In this document: positions 20,459 to 30,026 of the stretch, piece by piece
Layout of the letters: each line of letters begins with the position of its first letter
Position numbering within the stretch: the stretch's first letter is position 1
NCBI GenBank assembly: GCA_910592005.1
Contig: CAJVPP010000551.1
Location: forward strand, 1 to 30,026
Reading direction: 5' to 3'
DNA: 30,026 bases
Origin: Funneliformis mosseae
Lineage: Eukaryota; Glomeromycota; Glomeromycetes; Glomerales; Glomeraceae
Notes under the pieces: generated by a model
What the model was told of the DNA's origin: nothing
Seen by the model: the letters and a program-made list of their open reading frames with translations, nothing else
Database searches by the model: none
Program-made: the position numbers and the translations under genes

Positions 20459-20990
20459 TTCTGTTTCTTCTGTATTTTCTATACAGCCTGTTTATTCTGT
20501 TTATTCTATTTTATCTGTAATTCTTTTAACATCTGTAATTTATTTTATTTTTTTTTATTATTTTATAGTTTATATTATTTTTAGTATTTTATTACATTTA
20601 AGTATATTTTTATTGAAATAGATATCTATATTTAGTTAATTTATAGTGTAATAATTAGTTAGCTATAATAAATTAATTTATATAAATAGAATAGCTTTTT
20701 GCTTAAATTATAAATTAACCCTTTTGTAAATTTTAAGTTATTAATAAAGAAATCAATTTAAATCTTCACAAATTATTTTTCTCTTAACATTGTCTCTTAT
20801 CTAGAATTTGTTATAATACTCTATACTAACTTATTATTAAATTTATTATCACAAGTTGATTAAATAAATCTTAAATTCTAAGATATAATAAATTGTCAAA
20901 TTGATTCAAATATAATAGATATCTATAAAATTTAGAAAAAATCCTAAAGTTAGAAACTTTAATATGTAAAATAAATTATTGAAGCCTTTC
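20459..20990 (+). repeat. Dispersed repeat X, copy 2
   Basis: Longer partner of 17301-17695, with an additional ~130-bp block at about 20615-20745. Confidence 0.7.
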
Positions 20991-21574
20991 GACTTAGACA
21001 TTAAAATAACTAAAATAAACTTAGTAATAATATATAGCAAATTAATCATATTTTCAAAGTTTAAAACTTTTTTATATAAAATATTATAAAGTATAATTAT
21101 TAAAAATTAGTTGTATAATTAATCAACTGAGTTATTATCTGTATGATAATTAATTTTTATATAAACTATTTGTCTAATTAATTTTCTTATATAATCAATT
21201 TATATTACAATTATTTTTAAATATAAAATAAACTGTTATAACTTCTATAAAAAAGATCCTTATAATAAAATTTTTTCAATTAAAATTAACACTAGTAAAA
21301 ATATTAATACTCTTAAAGCAGTTATCAATAATGATCTTAAAAGTGACATAGAGATAAAAAAAAATTTAAACTGTTTAAAGTTGATATTTTCTTAAAAAAA
21401 ACTAAAGACAAAAAATTATTTCAATGCTTAAACTTGATAATCTTAATATTATTCTAGAAAAAAATAATAACTTATAAAAAAATTAGTAATTATTTAATAT
21501 GCAACCAATCAATACAAATTTATATATTCTATATAATATCTTACTATTACTATTATTAAGTTAAAAATTAAGTC
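20991..21574. other. AT-rich intergenic DNA
   Basis: No gene, array or transposon end was recognised. Confidence 0.5.
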
Positions 21575-21582
21575 AATATAAT

Positions 21583-22171
21583 TAGAGTTCTAGATGAGTC
21601 GAGTTAACTCACGAGTCAGATAAGTCGAATTGAATTTAAATCGAGTTGAGTTTATGTTTTTTTGACTCAATGATTTGTGAGTCAAGTTAAATTCAAGTTG
21701 AGTTAAATATTTAACTCAACTCAATTTAAACTCGACTTGATTCAAGTTGATTTGAACAATATTTTTTATTATTCAAGAAAAATGATGATGAATTATTCGA
21801 CTTGAATGATTTTTTTTATCATTTAAGAAGAATGATGACAAATCGTTCAACTTGAATGATTTTTTTTATCGTTCAAGAAGAACAATAACAATATTTTTTT
21901 ATCATTTGACTTGAAAGATAATGAATCATTTGCTCTTTTTTTCCTTCCTCTCTCCCGATCTTTTTGTTTTTTTTTTATTATTTTTTTTCAAAGTCGAATT
22001 GAGTTAAAATTGAGTTGAGTCAAATCAAATTGAGTTTAAAATTTATATAACTCGAATCAAATCAAATTGAAAGATTTTATAAAATAAATTTAACCTGACT
22101 TGACTTGAAAAAAGAGAGTCGAGTTGAGTTGATTTTTAAACTTGACTTGACTCGATTCATTTGGAACTCTA
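21583..22171. mobile_element. 589-bp non-autonomous hAT element, TAGAGTT family (copy 2)
   Basis: Ends are TAGAGTTCTAGATGAGTCGA on the left and, inverted, TAGAGTTCCAAATGAATCGA on the right. The target duplication AATATAAT (21575-21582) / AACATAAT (22172-22179) has one mismatch. Subterminal DNA is filled with GAGTTGA/TCAACTC words in both orientations. The centre holds a 50-bp tandem repeat (units at 21800 and 21850, ACTTGAATGATTTTTTTTAT...) and a pyrimidine tract. No coding frame. Confidence 0.82.
21755..21905. repeat. 50-bp tandem repeat inside the hAT element
   Basis: About three units, two of them nearly identical at 21800-21849 and 21850-21899. Each contains GAATGAT...ATCATT, able to form a small hairpin. 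Confidence 0.7.
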
Positions 22172-22179
22172 AACATAAT

Positions 22180-23229
22180 ATAGCTTAAATTTTTTTAAAT
22201 TTTTTTTTATCTTCTTTATTATATTCTCTATAATACTAAATATTTATTTATTTTATACTTTTTTTCTTATTAATCTACTTAAAATACATATTTATATTAT
22301 TATAAAATAATCTATTTTTAATAAGTAAATCATAATAAATTTAATTAATGTATCTTAGCTTAAATTTTAATAATTATATTTTATATCATTTTATTTTCAA
22401 CTAATAAAATTCAATAAGAAAAAAAGCTTTAGAAGAAAGTAAAATAACTTTTTATTGTTTAGTCTTTTATTATCTAATTTTTAAAAATTTTGTTTAATTA
22501 ATAAAGAAAACATAGAAAATCAATAATAAATAAATTAACTTTATCATTATTTTATAAATCTAATAATAAAAAGAAAATAATAACAAGAATAGAATTTACT
22601 TTTTGAAAAAATTAAAATATTCTTTCATAATATTATATGAAATACAAATATATAAAAAGTTTATTTACATAGTAAAAATAATATTAATATTAAAAAAGTA
22701 AATATATATATAATTAATAAATTCAATTTCTTATTTACTAGATAAATTCTCTATACAGTTTTTAACTTATCATTTTATTTATTCTTTTATATTATTTGAG
22801 TAATATAACTTTTGAACATATTATCAAATATGTCAAATTAAAATTCATTTTATATAAATATCTCTCTTTATAAATGTTCTAATAAATATTTAAAATTTTG
22901 TGTAGATATAAATTATATTAATATTTTTTAGTTACTTTAGTATAGTAAACTGAAAAATAATTAGAAAAGATTCTATAAATATATTATTTTTTTAATAAAA
23001 TATACTTAATAGATAATAATAAAATCTCAAATAATACTAATATATTACATAATGTTTTGTATAAAATTTATATAAAAATATTTTTTAAACAAATAAATAG
23101 AGTTTACATAGATTAATTTAATTTTAAAATACTTATATGTAGAATTAATTAAATGAAAATAAAAGCTATAAATATATAGAATTAATTATTTTTTTATTGA
23201 TAAGATAATTAAACATTAAATAAGTATAG
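22180..23229. other. AT desert
   Basis: A/T-rich spacer with no recognised feature. Confidence 0.5.
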
Positions 23230-23495
23230 AGGTTTAAAAAAATAAAGAATAGAGCAGAATTCAAAAAAATAAAATAAAATTAAAAAAAATAAAAAATAAA
23301 AAGAATTTAAAAAATTAAAATAGAAGTTAAAAAATAAAAAAATAAATAGTATGAAGTTTTATTTTTAACTTTTATTCTAATTTTTTGAATTTTACTTTAT
23401 TTTTTTATTTTTAACTTTTGTTCTATTTTTTAAATTTTGGATTTTATTTTTTTATTTTTCAACTTCTATTCTAATTTTTAAATTTTATACTTTTA
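23230..23495. repeat. Inverted cluster of ~46-bp A-rich/T-rich repeat units
   Basis: On the plus strand, 23230-23345 is purine-rich (AAAATAAAATAGAAGTTAAAAA type units). Then 23355-23495 is pyrimidine-rich with three units of TTTATTTTTAACTTTTATTC followed by TAATTTTTTGAATTTT. The first part is the inverse of the second, so the whole can fold into one long hairpin. Confidence 0.65.
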
Positions 23496-24364
23496 ATATT
23501 AATTAATATTAATTATTTAAATTTACATTTATATATCTAAGTAAGTTCAATGATTTTATGATATAATATAATATAAATATTTATGTATTATAATCAAATT
23601 ATGTGATAAAATTATTTTAAAAATTTTTATATTATGTGATATTATTTAGTGAATTTATAAAAATATTTGATTTTATGTATAATAAAAAATTTAAAATTTA
23701 TTATAAAATTTATTATTTAATAAAAGTATTAATGTATTAAATATATACAGCCAGACTCCTATACAGTCATCTCCTATATAGTCACACCTCTTTATAAACA
23801 CCTATTTTTATATAATAGAATTTAATATTATTAGATTACCTCTATACATTCACAAATCGGCTATAGTCACTATCATCTTACACTTATAATGTACATATTA
23901 TTTTTGTTAATAATTAGACTCCTTTATAATCACAAATTTCTGATTGGCTTATATCAAAGAAATTTAATTGGTTGATCTCATAAAATGTAGCACAGAAAAT
24001 TGTAACAAGTAAAAATGTAACGCACACTTAAAATGATAACGGTAAAATATAATAAAGCTTAGAAAATAGAACAATAATTTGTAACACTTGGGAAAATAGA
24101 ACAATTTTCTTGAATTTTCATTTTCTGCGTTCGTTTTATGATGATAGTTTTTTCACATCAAATAATAGCTATGATATTATAAACTCTAAACAATTATTAT
24201 AACTTTATCATTAAAAAGCTTCTTCAAAAACCCTCTTTTAAAGCAATTCTCAAATAATCTTTATTTTTTTTGTCTTCTTTGTTTAATTAGTTTTTTACAA
24301 TATCTAATAGACTCAAATAGCATCGCTTAGTTATAAGTATTAACCTTAAACAATAAATTTGTAA

Positions 24365-26129
24365 ATGAGCAAAAAAAAATAGTAATAAAACACATTCTGA
24401 AGTTACAGCTTATTTTACTAAAAAAAACCTAACTTTAAATATCGATTGCAGTACTGTAACAAAAATATTAGCCAAAAGTAAAAAGTGGACCTCTGTGTTA
24501 GAAATTGAAGGTTCTAAAAAAATTTTCAGATATAAAGGAGTCAAGTTTCCAGAACTTGATTGTGCTATGAATTTATGGGTAGAAAATTTTACAGCAAATG
24601 GGATCATTCTAACAGATTTATTAATAAAAGAAAAGGCAAGATTTTTTGTTAATACACTTAAATAAGAAAATGAGTGCGTGTTTTCTAATGGTTAGCTATA
24701 TAAGTTTAAGAAATGTAATAATATTTATAAATATTGTATATACAGAGAGTCAGAAAATGCATCATTTGTATTACTTCTAGAAAAATGAGCAAAATTATAA
24801 TTAATTTTAGGTCGATATACTCTTGATAGAATTTACAACATTGATGAAACAGTAAGTTTTTAAAAAAAGTTTATATTTTATTTATATTATTATTCTTCTA
24901 AAACTAATATAATTTACTTATTAAAAAGGGTCTTTTCTATCAAATGCCTCTTAGTCAAATTCTTTCTACTAAATCTATTTCTGATCAAAAAAGATAAGTC
25001 AAGAATCACTGTACTTCTTAGCGTTAATGCAACTAGAACAGATAAACTCAAACCATAGGTACTTAGTAATGCAAAATGTCTAAGATCACTTTTGAAGGTT
25101 AATTTAGGGTCTCTTCTAGTTTACTACCATAGAAATCTAAAAGTATGGATAAATTCTTTAGTTTTTGAAGAGGTGCTTCGTGAAATAGATAATTATTTTA
25201 GGATACAATACAAAAAGATTTTACTTTTGATTAATAATGCTCCATCACATTTCAATCTATATAGTTTATCAACTTTAGGAATTGAACAAGACAATCAAGA
25301 TGAAGATAATAATGGTGAAATTAAATTTGCAGTTAGTGGTTCAAACGGTTATGATGGTCATGGTGATAGATCAAGAGGTTGTGATAGTTGTGGTGGTAGA
25401 TTAAAAGGTCGTGATAGTCGTGATGGTAGATCAAGAGGTCATGGTAGTTGTGATGATAAATCAAGAGGTTATGATGGTCATGATAGTGAATCAAGATGTC
25501 GTGATGATCATGGTAGTAGATCAAGAGGTCGTGGTAGTCATAGTGGTGGATCAAATATTTTCTAGCAACTAACTCATATTGAGATTGTTTTTTTACCTCC
25601 AAATACTACAAGTCATTTTCAACCACTTGACACCAGAATTATTGCAAATTTCAAGAGTTATTTTAAAAGAAAATACTGTCATCATATACTAGATCTTTTT
25701 GAAGATAGAAAAGACATTAATAAGAAGAAAATTAGTATTAAAGAAGCAATAAATTATATTGCAAAAGCATGAGATTGTATAACTGAAGAAACAATTCAGA
25801 ATTGTTGAAAAGAAATCAGAATTCTTCCTTTTTTGATTGATGAAGATATGGATGATGCGATACAAATTTAACAAGAAGAAGAAGCAGATATTAATCAAAT
25901 AATTGAAGAACTTGATATGAATGATCCTTTTGCAGCTTTATTGGCAGATACATTGAATGATTTCTTTAATGACTTGGAGGGAATTCCAACTAAAGATATT
26001 TTGGATGAAAATGATATTATAAAACTTGTTAAAGAGGAAATGCATAATGGAAGTAATGAAAATAGTGATTCTGAAGAAGAACAAACGCCAGTATCTCTAA
26101 GCGATGCTTTTAAGTCTTTACAAACATAG
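24365..26129 (+). pseudogene. Pogo/Tigger transposase pseudogene (CENP-B HTH + DDE_1)
   Basis: The start at 24365 is followed by an A-run frameshift, then the CENP-B-type DNA-binding region up to 24665 (STVTKILAKSKKW; FPELDCAMNLWVENFTANG). Relics of SNG-LYKFKK and RESENASF follow, with stops. The first catalytic motif YNIDET ends at 24851, where a 77-nt intron (24852-24928) separates it from GLFYQMP. After a frameshift come KSRITVLLSVNA and the second catalytic motif LLLINNAPSH, where the usual Asp is Asn. A 7 x 30-bp repeat insert (25338-25547) precedes VFLPPNTTSHFQPLD, which has the third Asp. The acidic tail (25917-26129) is still open. Many stops and the lost Asp mean it is inactive. Reverse-strand frames over the repeat are artefacts. 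Confidence 0.88.
25338..25547 (+). repeat. 7 x 30-bp in-frame minisatellite inside the transposase
   Basis: Seven 30-bp units such as GTAGATCAAGAGGTCATGGT + AGTTGTGATG encode 10-residue repeats of the type [RK]SRGxDSxDG. No unit contains a stop. The repeat lies between the NNAPSH and LPPNTTSHFQPLD motifs, where family members have only a short spacer, so it is a local expansion. Confidence 0.88.
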
Positions 26130-26705
26130 ATTACATTTTTTGAGCAACAGCAAATGGATGAATTTTGTGTAACAGGTATAAAGATCTTTAACAAATATTT
26201 TAAAATAGTCAAATGACTTGAACTACAATCTCGAAAGTAAGTTTTAATTACAGATTTTTTAGCGGTTAATTAATATATAATTTACATAGCATTTATTATA
26301 ATATTACATAGCATTTAAATTTACATTTAATAAAAGTATTCTAAAAATTCACCATTGTTATATTTAATAAAATATTTTAAAAATTAACTATTATTGCATT
26401 TTTCAAGTATTTTAAAAACTAAGTAACAGGAATCATTATTAAATCCTAGAGTGTAATACAGATTTTTTATATAGTCACTGCACATGATTTTTAATATGAT
26501 TGTGATTGTATAGATGTTACCCTTTTACAGTCATACCTCTATATAATTACTAGTTTTGAGAGAATCAATTAAGTGACTATATAGGAGTCTGACTATACTT
26601 TCTAATTTCTAAATCCTAATTTTCTATTTCTAAAATATTATTAATTATTAAAATATAACATATTTAATTTCTTTAGAGAATTATAAGATAAACTTTATCA
26701 ATTAT

Positions 26706-27460
26706 TAGAGTTTTGAATGAGTTAAGTTAATTTACAAGTCAGATAAGCTAAATCAAATTTAAATCAAGTTGAATTTATTTTTTTTTTAATTTGATAATTT
26801 ACAAATTATGCTAAATTTAAGTCAAATTAATCCAAGTTGACTTGAAATTGATTCTTAATTTTTATTAATTTTTTTTTTTCTTTCTTTTCTCTTTGATCTT
26901 TTCTTATTATTTTTTTTATTATTATTATTTATTTTATTTTTTTTTATTATTTTTTGGATTTTTTTTGGATTTTAATTTTTTTTATTTATTTTTTTTTTTA
27001 ATTCTTAATTTTTCCTTGATCTTTTTATTTTTATTTTATTTTTTTTAATTTAATTTTATTTATTTTTTCCTTTTCTATTCTCTCTCTTGATTTTTTCATT
27101 TTTATTTTTTTATTTTTTAATTTTTTAATTTTTTTCATTTTCATTTTCATTTTCATTTTTTTAATTTAATTTTATTTATTTTTTCCTTTTCTTTCCATTT
27201 TTCATTTTTGTTTTTAAAATTTTTAATTTTTTTTATTATTTTTTTAATTTTTTGTGTTGTTTTCATTTTTTAATTTAATTCATTTTATTTTCCCTTCTTT
27301 TTTCTTTCTCTCTTATTGAATTGAGTTTAAAATTTATATAACTTAAATCAAGTCAAGTTGAAAGATTTTATAAAATAAATTTGATTCAACTCAACTCAAA
27401 ATATGAGTCAAATAGAGTTAATCTTTTAACTTAACTGAACTCAACTTATTCAAAACTTTA
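26706..27460. mobile_element. 755-bp non-autonomous hAT element, TAGAGTT family (copy 3)
   Basis: The left end is TAGAGTTTTGAATGAGTTAA and the inverted right end TAAAGTTTTGAATAAGTTGA. The duplication TCAATTAT (26698-26705) / CCAATTAT (27461-27468) has one mismatch. It shares with copy 2 the GAGTTTAAAATTTATATAAC block near the right end and a central T/C-rich tract, expanded here to about 450 bp (26860-27315). No coding frame. Confidence 0.8.
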
Positions 27461-27468
27461 CCAATTAT

Positions 27469-29551
27469 TATCTAAAAGAAAATTATATAAAAAAACTTTG
27501 TTTAATTGCATAATTTGATATTAGTAGCCAAATATAATTCAAAACAATATTGAAAAGAATTGATAATTACCATTACTTTATTTAACTAATATTAATTCAA
27601 TTTAAGTTTACCTAAATATTCATTATCTAAGCTACAATAAATTTCTTATTTTTGTAATAATGTATTTGATGGATTGGTAAATTCTTTAATTATATTGTCA
27701 AATATTTTTCATAAAGAATTTCAGTATAGATATATCTAGAATCAAAAACTTGATATACATAAAAAAGTAATTGAACTGGATGATAGAAATATGCACAACA
27801 AATTTGCTATAAGCTACTTCTAAATAATATAAAAATCATTTAGATTAAATTAAAACTGAATTATTAAATTTTTTAAAGTAGATCTAAAATTATTTAAATT
27901 CCTATGCATTTTGATATTAGTTGTGAAATATTAAAGTCAAAATTTAACAAGAGAAATAACAGGTTTTTTTGATTGCTAAAAAAATCAAAGTCTTAATTAA
28001 ATAATTTCATTAGTATAAGAAGAAATAAAATTGAGATAAATAATAATAATTCTTAATTCTTGTTTATTTTATAGATAAGAATTAATAATTGCTAACATAT
28101 TATATTTTATGTTATTATTAGTTTTTACTTTTAAAAAAAAACTAATAGATAATATAGTTTTTTATATAAATTACCAGCTGAAATCAAAAATTCTAATGGG
28201 TTGCATTACATAAAGGAATTTTGCATAGTGAAGAAATTTTATGCATTTTCAAATAAGTAATATATTTTCTTTAATTTTATTCAAAAATCTTTTAGAATAT
28301 AAAATTAAGGTAATATTTTCTATGTATCCCTAAAATATTATATTTATAAGAAATATTATTAGTTAAAATAGAATTATTATAAAAAAATAAAATAATTTAT
28401 GATAAAATGTGATATCATTAAAATAAAATTTAAAAAAAATATTTCTAATTTTATTTTCTTAAAAATAATGATGTTTTAAGAAAACTTTAATAAAAATCTA
28501 TAATCTATTCAAAAAAAGATTTAATTTCTTTTAATATACACTATAAAATGTAAACTATAAAAATAATTAATTACAAATAAGTAACAACTTTTATACTGAA
28601 TTATCACTTTTATCATCTTTACCACTCTGCCCATTTGTTTATAAAGTTTTTTTATATACTATTTCATAAAATATAAATTCATTCTACTTTACCTTAATAT
28701 ATAAAATAAGAAAGATTCTTACATAATTTTCAATTCCTCTTTATCTTAATATATATAATTATATATTGATAATAATAAATTAATTTCAAGAAATTTATCT
28801 GATAAGATTTATAATGTATGCATAATATAGCATATAGATTAACTGAGACATTAATAGCAATAAGATTTTATGATAACATTTTTTATATAGACAGCTAAAT
28901 CTAAAAGAAATAAGCATAAAAAATTAAAAAATATATTAAATTGAGTAAAAATTATTATGAGAATTTATTTATTGTGGTATTTTTCATTTACTCAAGAAAA
29001 TTGATTGAAACTAATTTTGTTTCTTCACAATAATAAAAAAGGATATTAATAACGCTTTGCATACAATTATTAATAATTTTATTTATAATTATAGTCACTA
29101 GTTTTGAATCAAAAAATAACTTAAATATTGGTAATAATTTTTATAAATATTAGGTAGGTAAATTTACCTAAGAATGAAAGCTTAAGGAAGAGAGCTTTCA
29201 TTTTAATATGTTTTTTAAAAAATAAAAGTAAATAATTGATCTTTTTAAGAAGAATAATTACTTGCAAATATTTTTATAAGATCTTCAATAAGTTGTTTTG
29301 TTGACTAAGCAGCTATTTGAGTAGAGAAAAAGGTAAGTTTCTGTATTTTGTTCTAGTTTTTTTTATGATTTCTTATATTTGATATATGTTTTTAACTCTT
29401 GTAGTAATTATTTATAACAGATTTATACTTCTATTATACAAAAATATTATAGTAATTACAAAAAAATTATTATTATTAATGCGAAAAATATCTTTATATT
29501 CATTATATCTAATATGAATTGAAATAATTTATCTCTTTTTTAGTAGTATTA
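27469..29551. other. AT desert
   Basis: No gene recognised. Two short coding-looking stretches (27660-27825 and 28170-28263) lack any known domain. A 16-bp palindrome TAGGTAAATTTACCTA (29155-29170) is followed by a hairpin with 10-bp arms AATGAAAGCT (29173-29202). Confidence 0.5.
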
Positions 29552-30026
29552 CACTAGTCGAAATAGTCCAAATCGGCTAAAAATCGAATGGCCAATTTAG
29601 GCCGATTTTGATATTATTTATGTCCGATTTGCCATATTTTCTGATCAGCACAAACAGGTACCGATAGACGCTGATCGACCCTAATCGGACATGGCCATTT
29701 GGAACTTAAATTCAACCATAAATCAGCCTAAAACTGGTCTCAATTCGGCAACAATTCAGACACTGATAGAAACTGATCGATCCCAATCAGACATGGCTAT
29801 TCAGAACTTAAATAACCATAAATCAGCCTAAAATTGGCCTCAATTCGGCAACAATTCAGACGCCGATAGACTCCAATTGGACAAGCAATTCAACTATAAA
29901 TCAGCCAAAATTAGCCTCAATTCAGAATCAATTCGGCAACAATTCAGATATCGATCGATGCCAATCGACTCCAATCAGACAAGCAATTCAGCATCAATAA
30001 TTAGTACATTTTATTTATTAAATTTA
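29552..30026 (+). mobile_element. Putative CACTA transposon terminus with subterminal repeats, runs off the window
   Basis: The sequence switches sharply from A/T desert to a more balanced composition at CACTAGTCGAAATAGTCC. What follows is dense with AATCGGC/GCCGATT words in both orientations. From about 29640 there are degenerate tandem units of roughly 80-100 bp (ACCATAAATCAGCCTAAAA at 29715 and 29815, a shortened one at 29892). A CACTA end followed by clustered short inverted and direct subterminal repeats is typical of CACTA/EnSpm elements. The other end and any 3-bp duplication lie outside the window, so a plain satellite is the alternative. Confidence 0.45.

Larger units (their letters stand above)
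23748..26595 (+). mobile_element. Complete pogo/Tigger-like DNA transposon, decayed
   Basis: The 2848-bp element has terminal inverted repeats CAGCCAGACTCCTATACAGT (left) and, inverted, TAGTCAGACTCCTATATAGT (right). TA is duplicated at 23746-23747 and 26596-26597, the Tc1/mariner target. Subterminal words TAGTCA-ACCTCTWTATA recur on both sides (23780-23810, 23840-23875, 26528-26550). It contains a CENP-B-like transposase pseudogene in the plus orientation. Confidence 0.88.

Noticed and set aside
25333..25602. Minus-strand 89-codon frame of His/Tyr/Asp/Leu repeats.
   Set aside because: It is the mirror of the 30-bp minisatellite, which lies in frame with the transposase on the plus strand.
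27660..27825. Plus-strand stretch with coding-like words (VFDGLVNSLIILSN; KKVIELDDRNMHNKFAISYF) and one stop.
   Set aside because: About 55 codons without a recognisable family or splice signals; possibly an old gene relic but not supportable.
28170..28263. Plus-strand stretch LPAEIKNSNGLHYIKEFCIV with less biased composition.
   Set aside because: Only about 30 codons, no domain and no flanking exons.

Overview
The window looks like a eukaryotic nuclear segment from a very AT-rich genome, most probably a fungus. The genes are broken by many short GT-AG introns (about 65-220 nt). Gene bodies are clearly richer in G and C than the near-pure A/T DNA around them, and relics of hAT, pogo/Tigger and possibly CACTA DNA transposons are scattered throughout. 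Arbuscular mycorrhizal fungi (Glomeromycotina) fit this picture best, but that placement is inference. No rRNA, intact tRNA or CRISPR array was seen.

Layout. Positions 1-1100 hold the 3' end of an unrecognised spliced gene on the minus strand. It is followed by a 144-bp hAT MITE with an exact 8-bp target duplication, a 19-bp tandem array and a 40-bp palindrome. Positions 2860-5820 are a complete but dead hAT transposon with an exact 8-bp target duplication and a BED/hAT transposase pseudogene on the minus strand. Positions 5829-11579 are an AT desert with two ~157-bp MITEs, a 24-bp minisatellite and a 733-bp non-autonomous hAT element.

Positions 11580-16041 are a compact gene island with three genes that I judge intact. 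The first is a five-exon plus-strand gene encoding a 190-aa RanBP2 zinc finger-WWE-RING-H2 protein, a probable ubiquitin ligase that could sense poly(ADP-ribose). The second is a minus-strand AGGF1-like protein with OCRE, FHA and G-patch domains (RNA processing). The third is a six-exon PDCD5 (TFAR19) gene on the plus strand. The last two are divergent and share about 240 bp of upstream DNA. The first two converge tail to tail.

Positions 16042-29551 are a second AT desert. It holds two diverged copies of a ~400-500 bp dispersed repeat, a third ~157-bp MITE, two more members of the TAGAGTT-ended hAT family, and a long A-rich/T-rich inverted repeat. It also contains a complete pogo/Tigger-like element (23748-26595) whose decayed transposase carries a 7 x 30-bp minisatellite between its second and third catalytic positions. 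From 29552 to the right edge there is a CACTA-like terminus with degenerate subterminal repeats.

The three island genes belong to separate nuclear processes (ubiquitin signalling, RNA processing, PDCD5 function), and nothing shows that they form one pathway. The most interesting gene is the minimal three-domain ZnF-WWE-RING protein. The most interesting mobile DNA comprises the two short-element families, each with three copies bounded by target-site duplications, and the transposase with an internal minisatellite.
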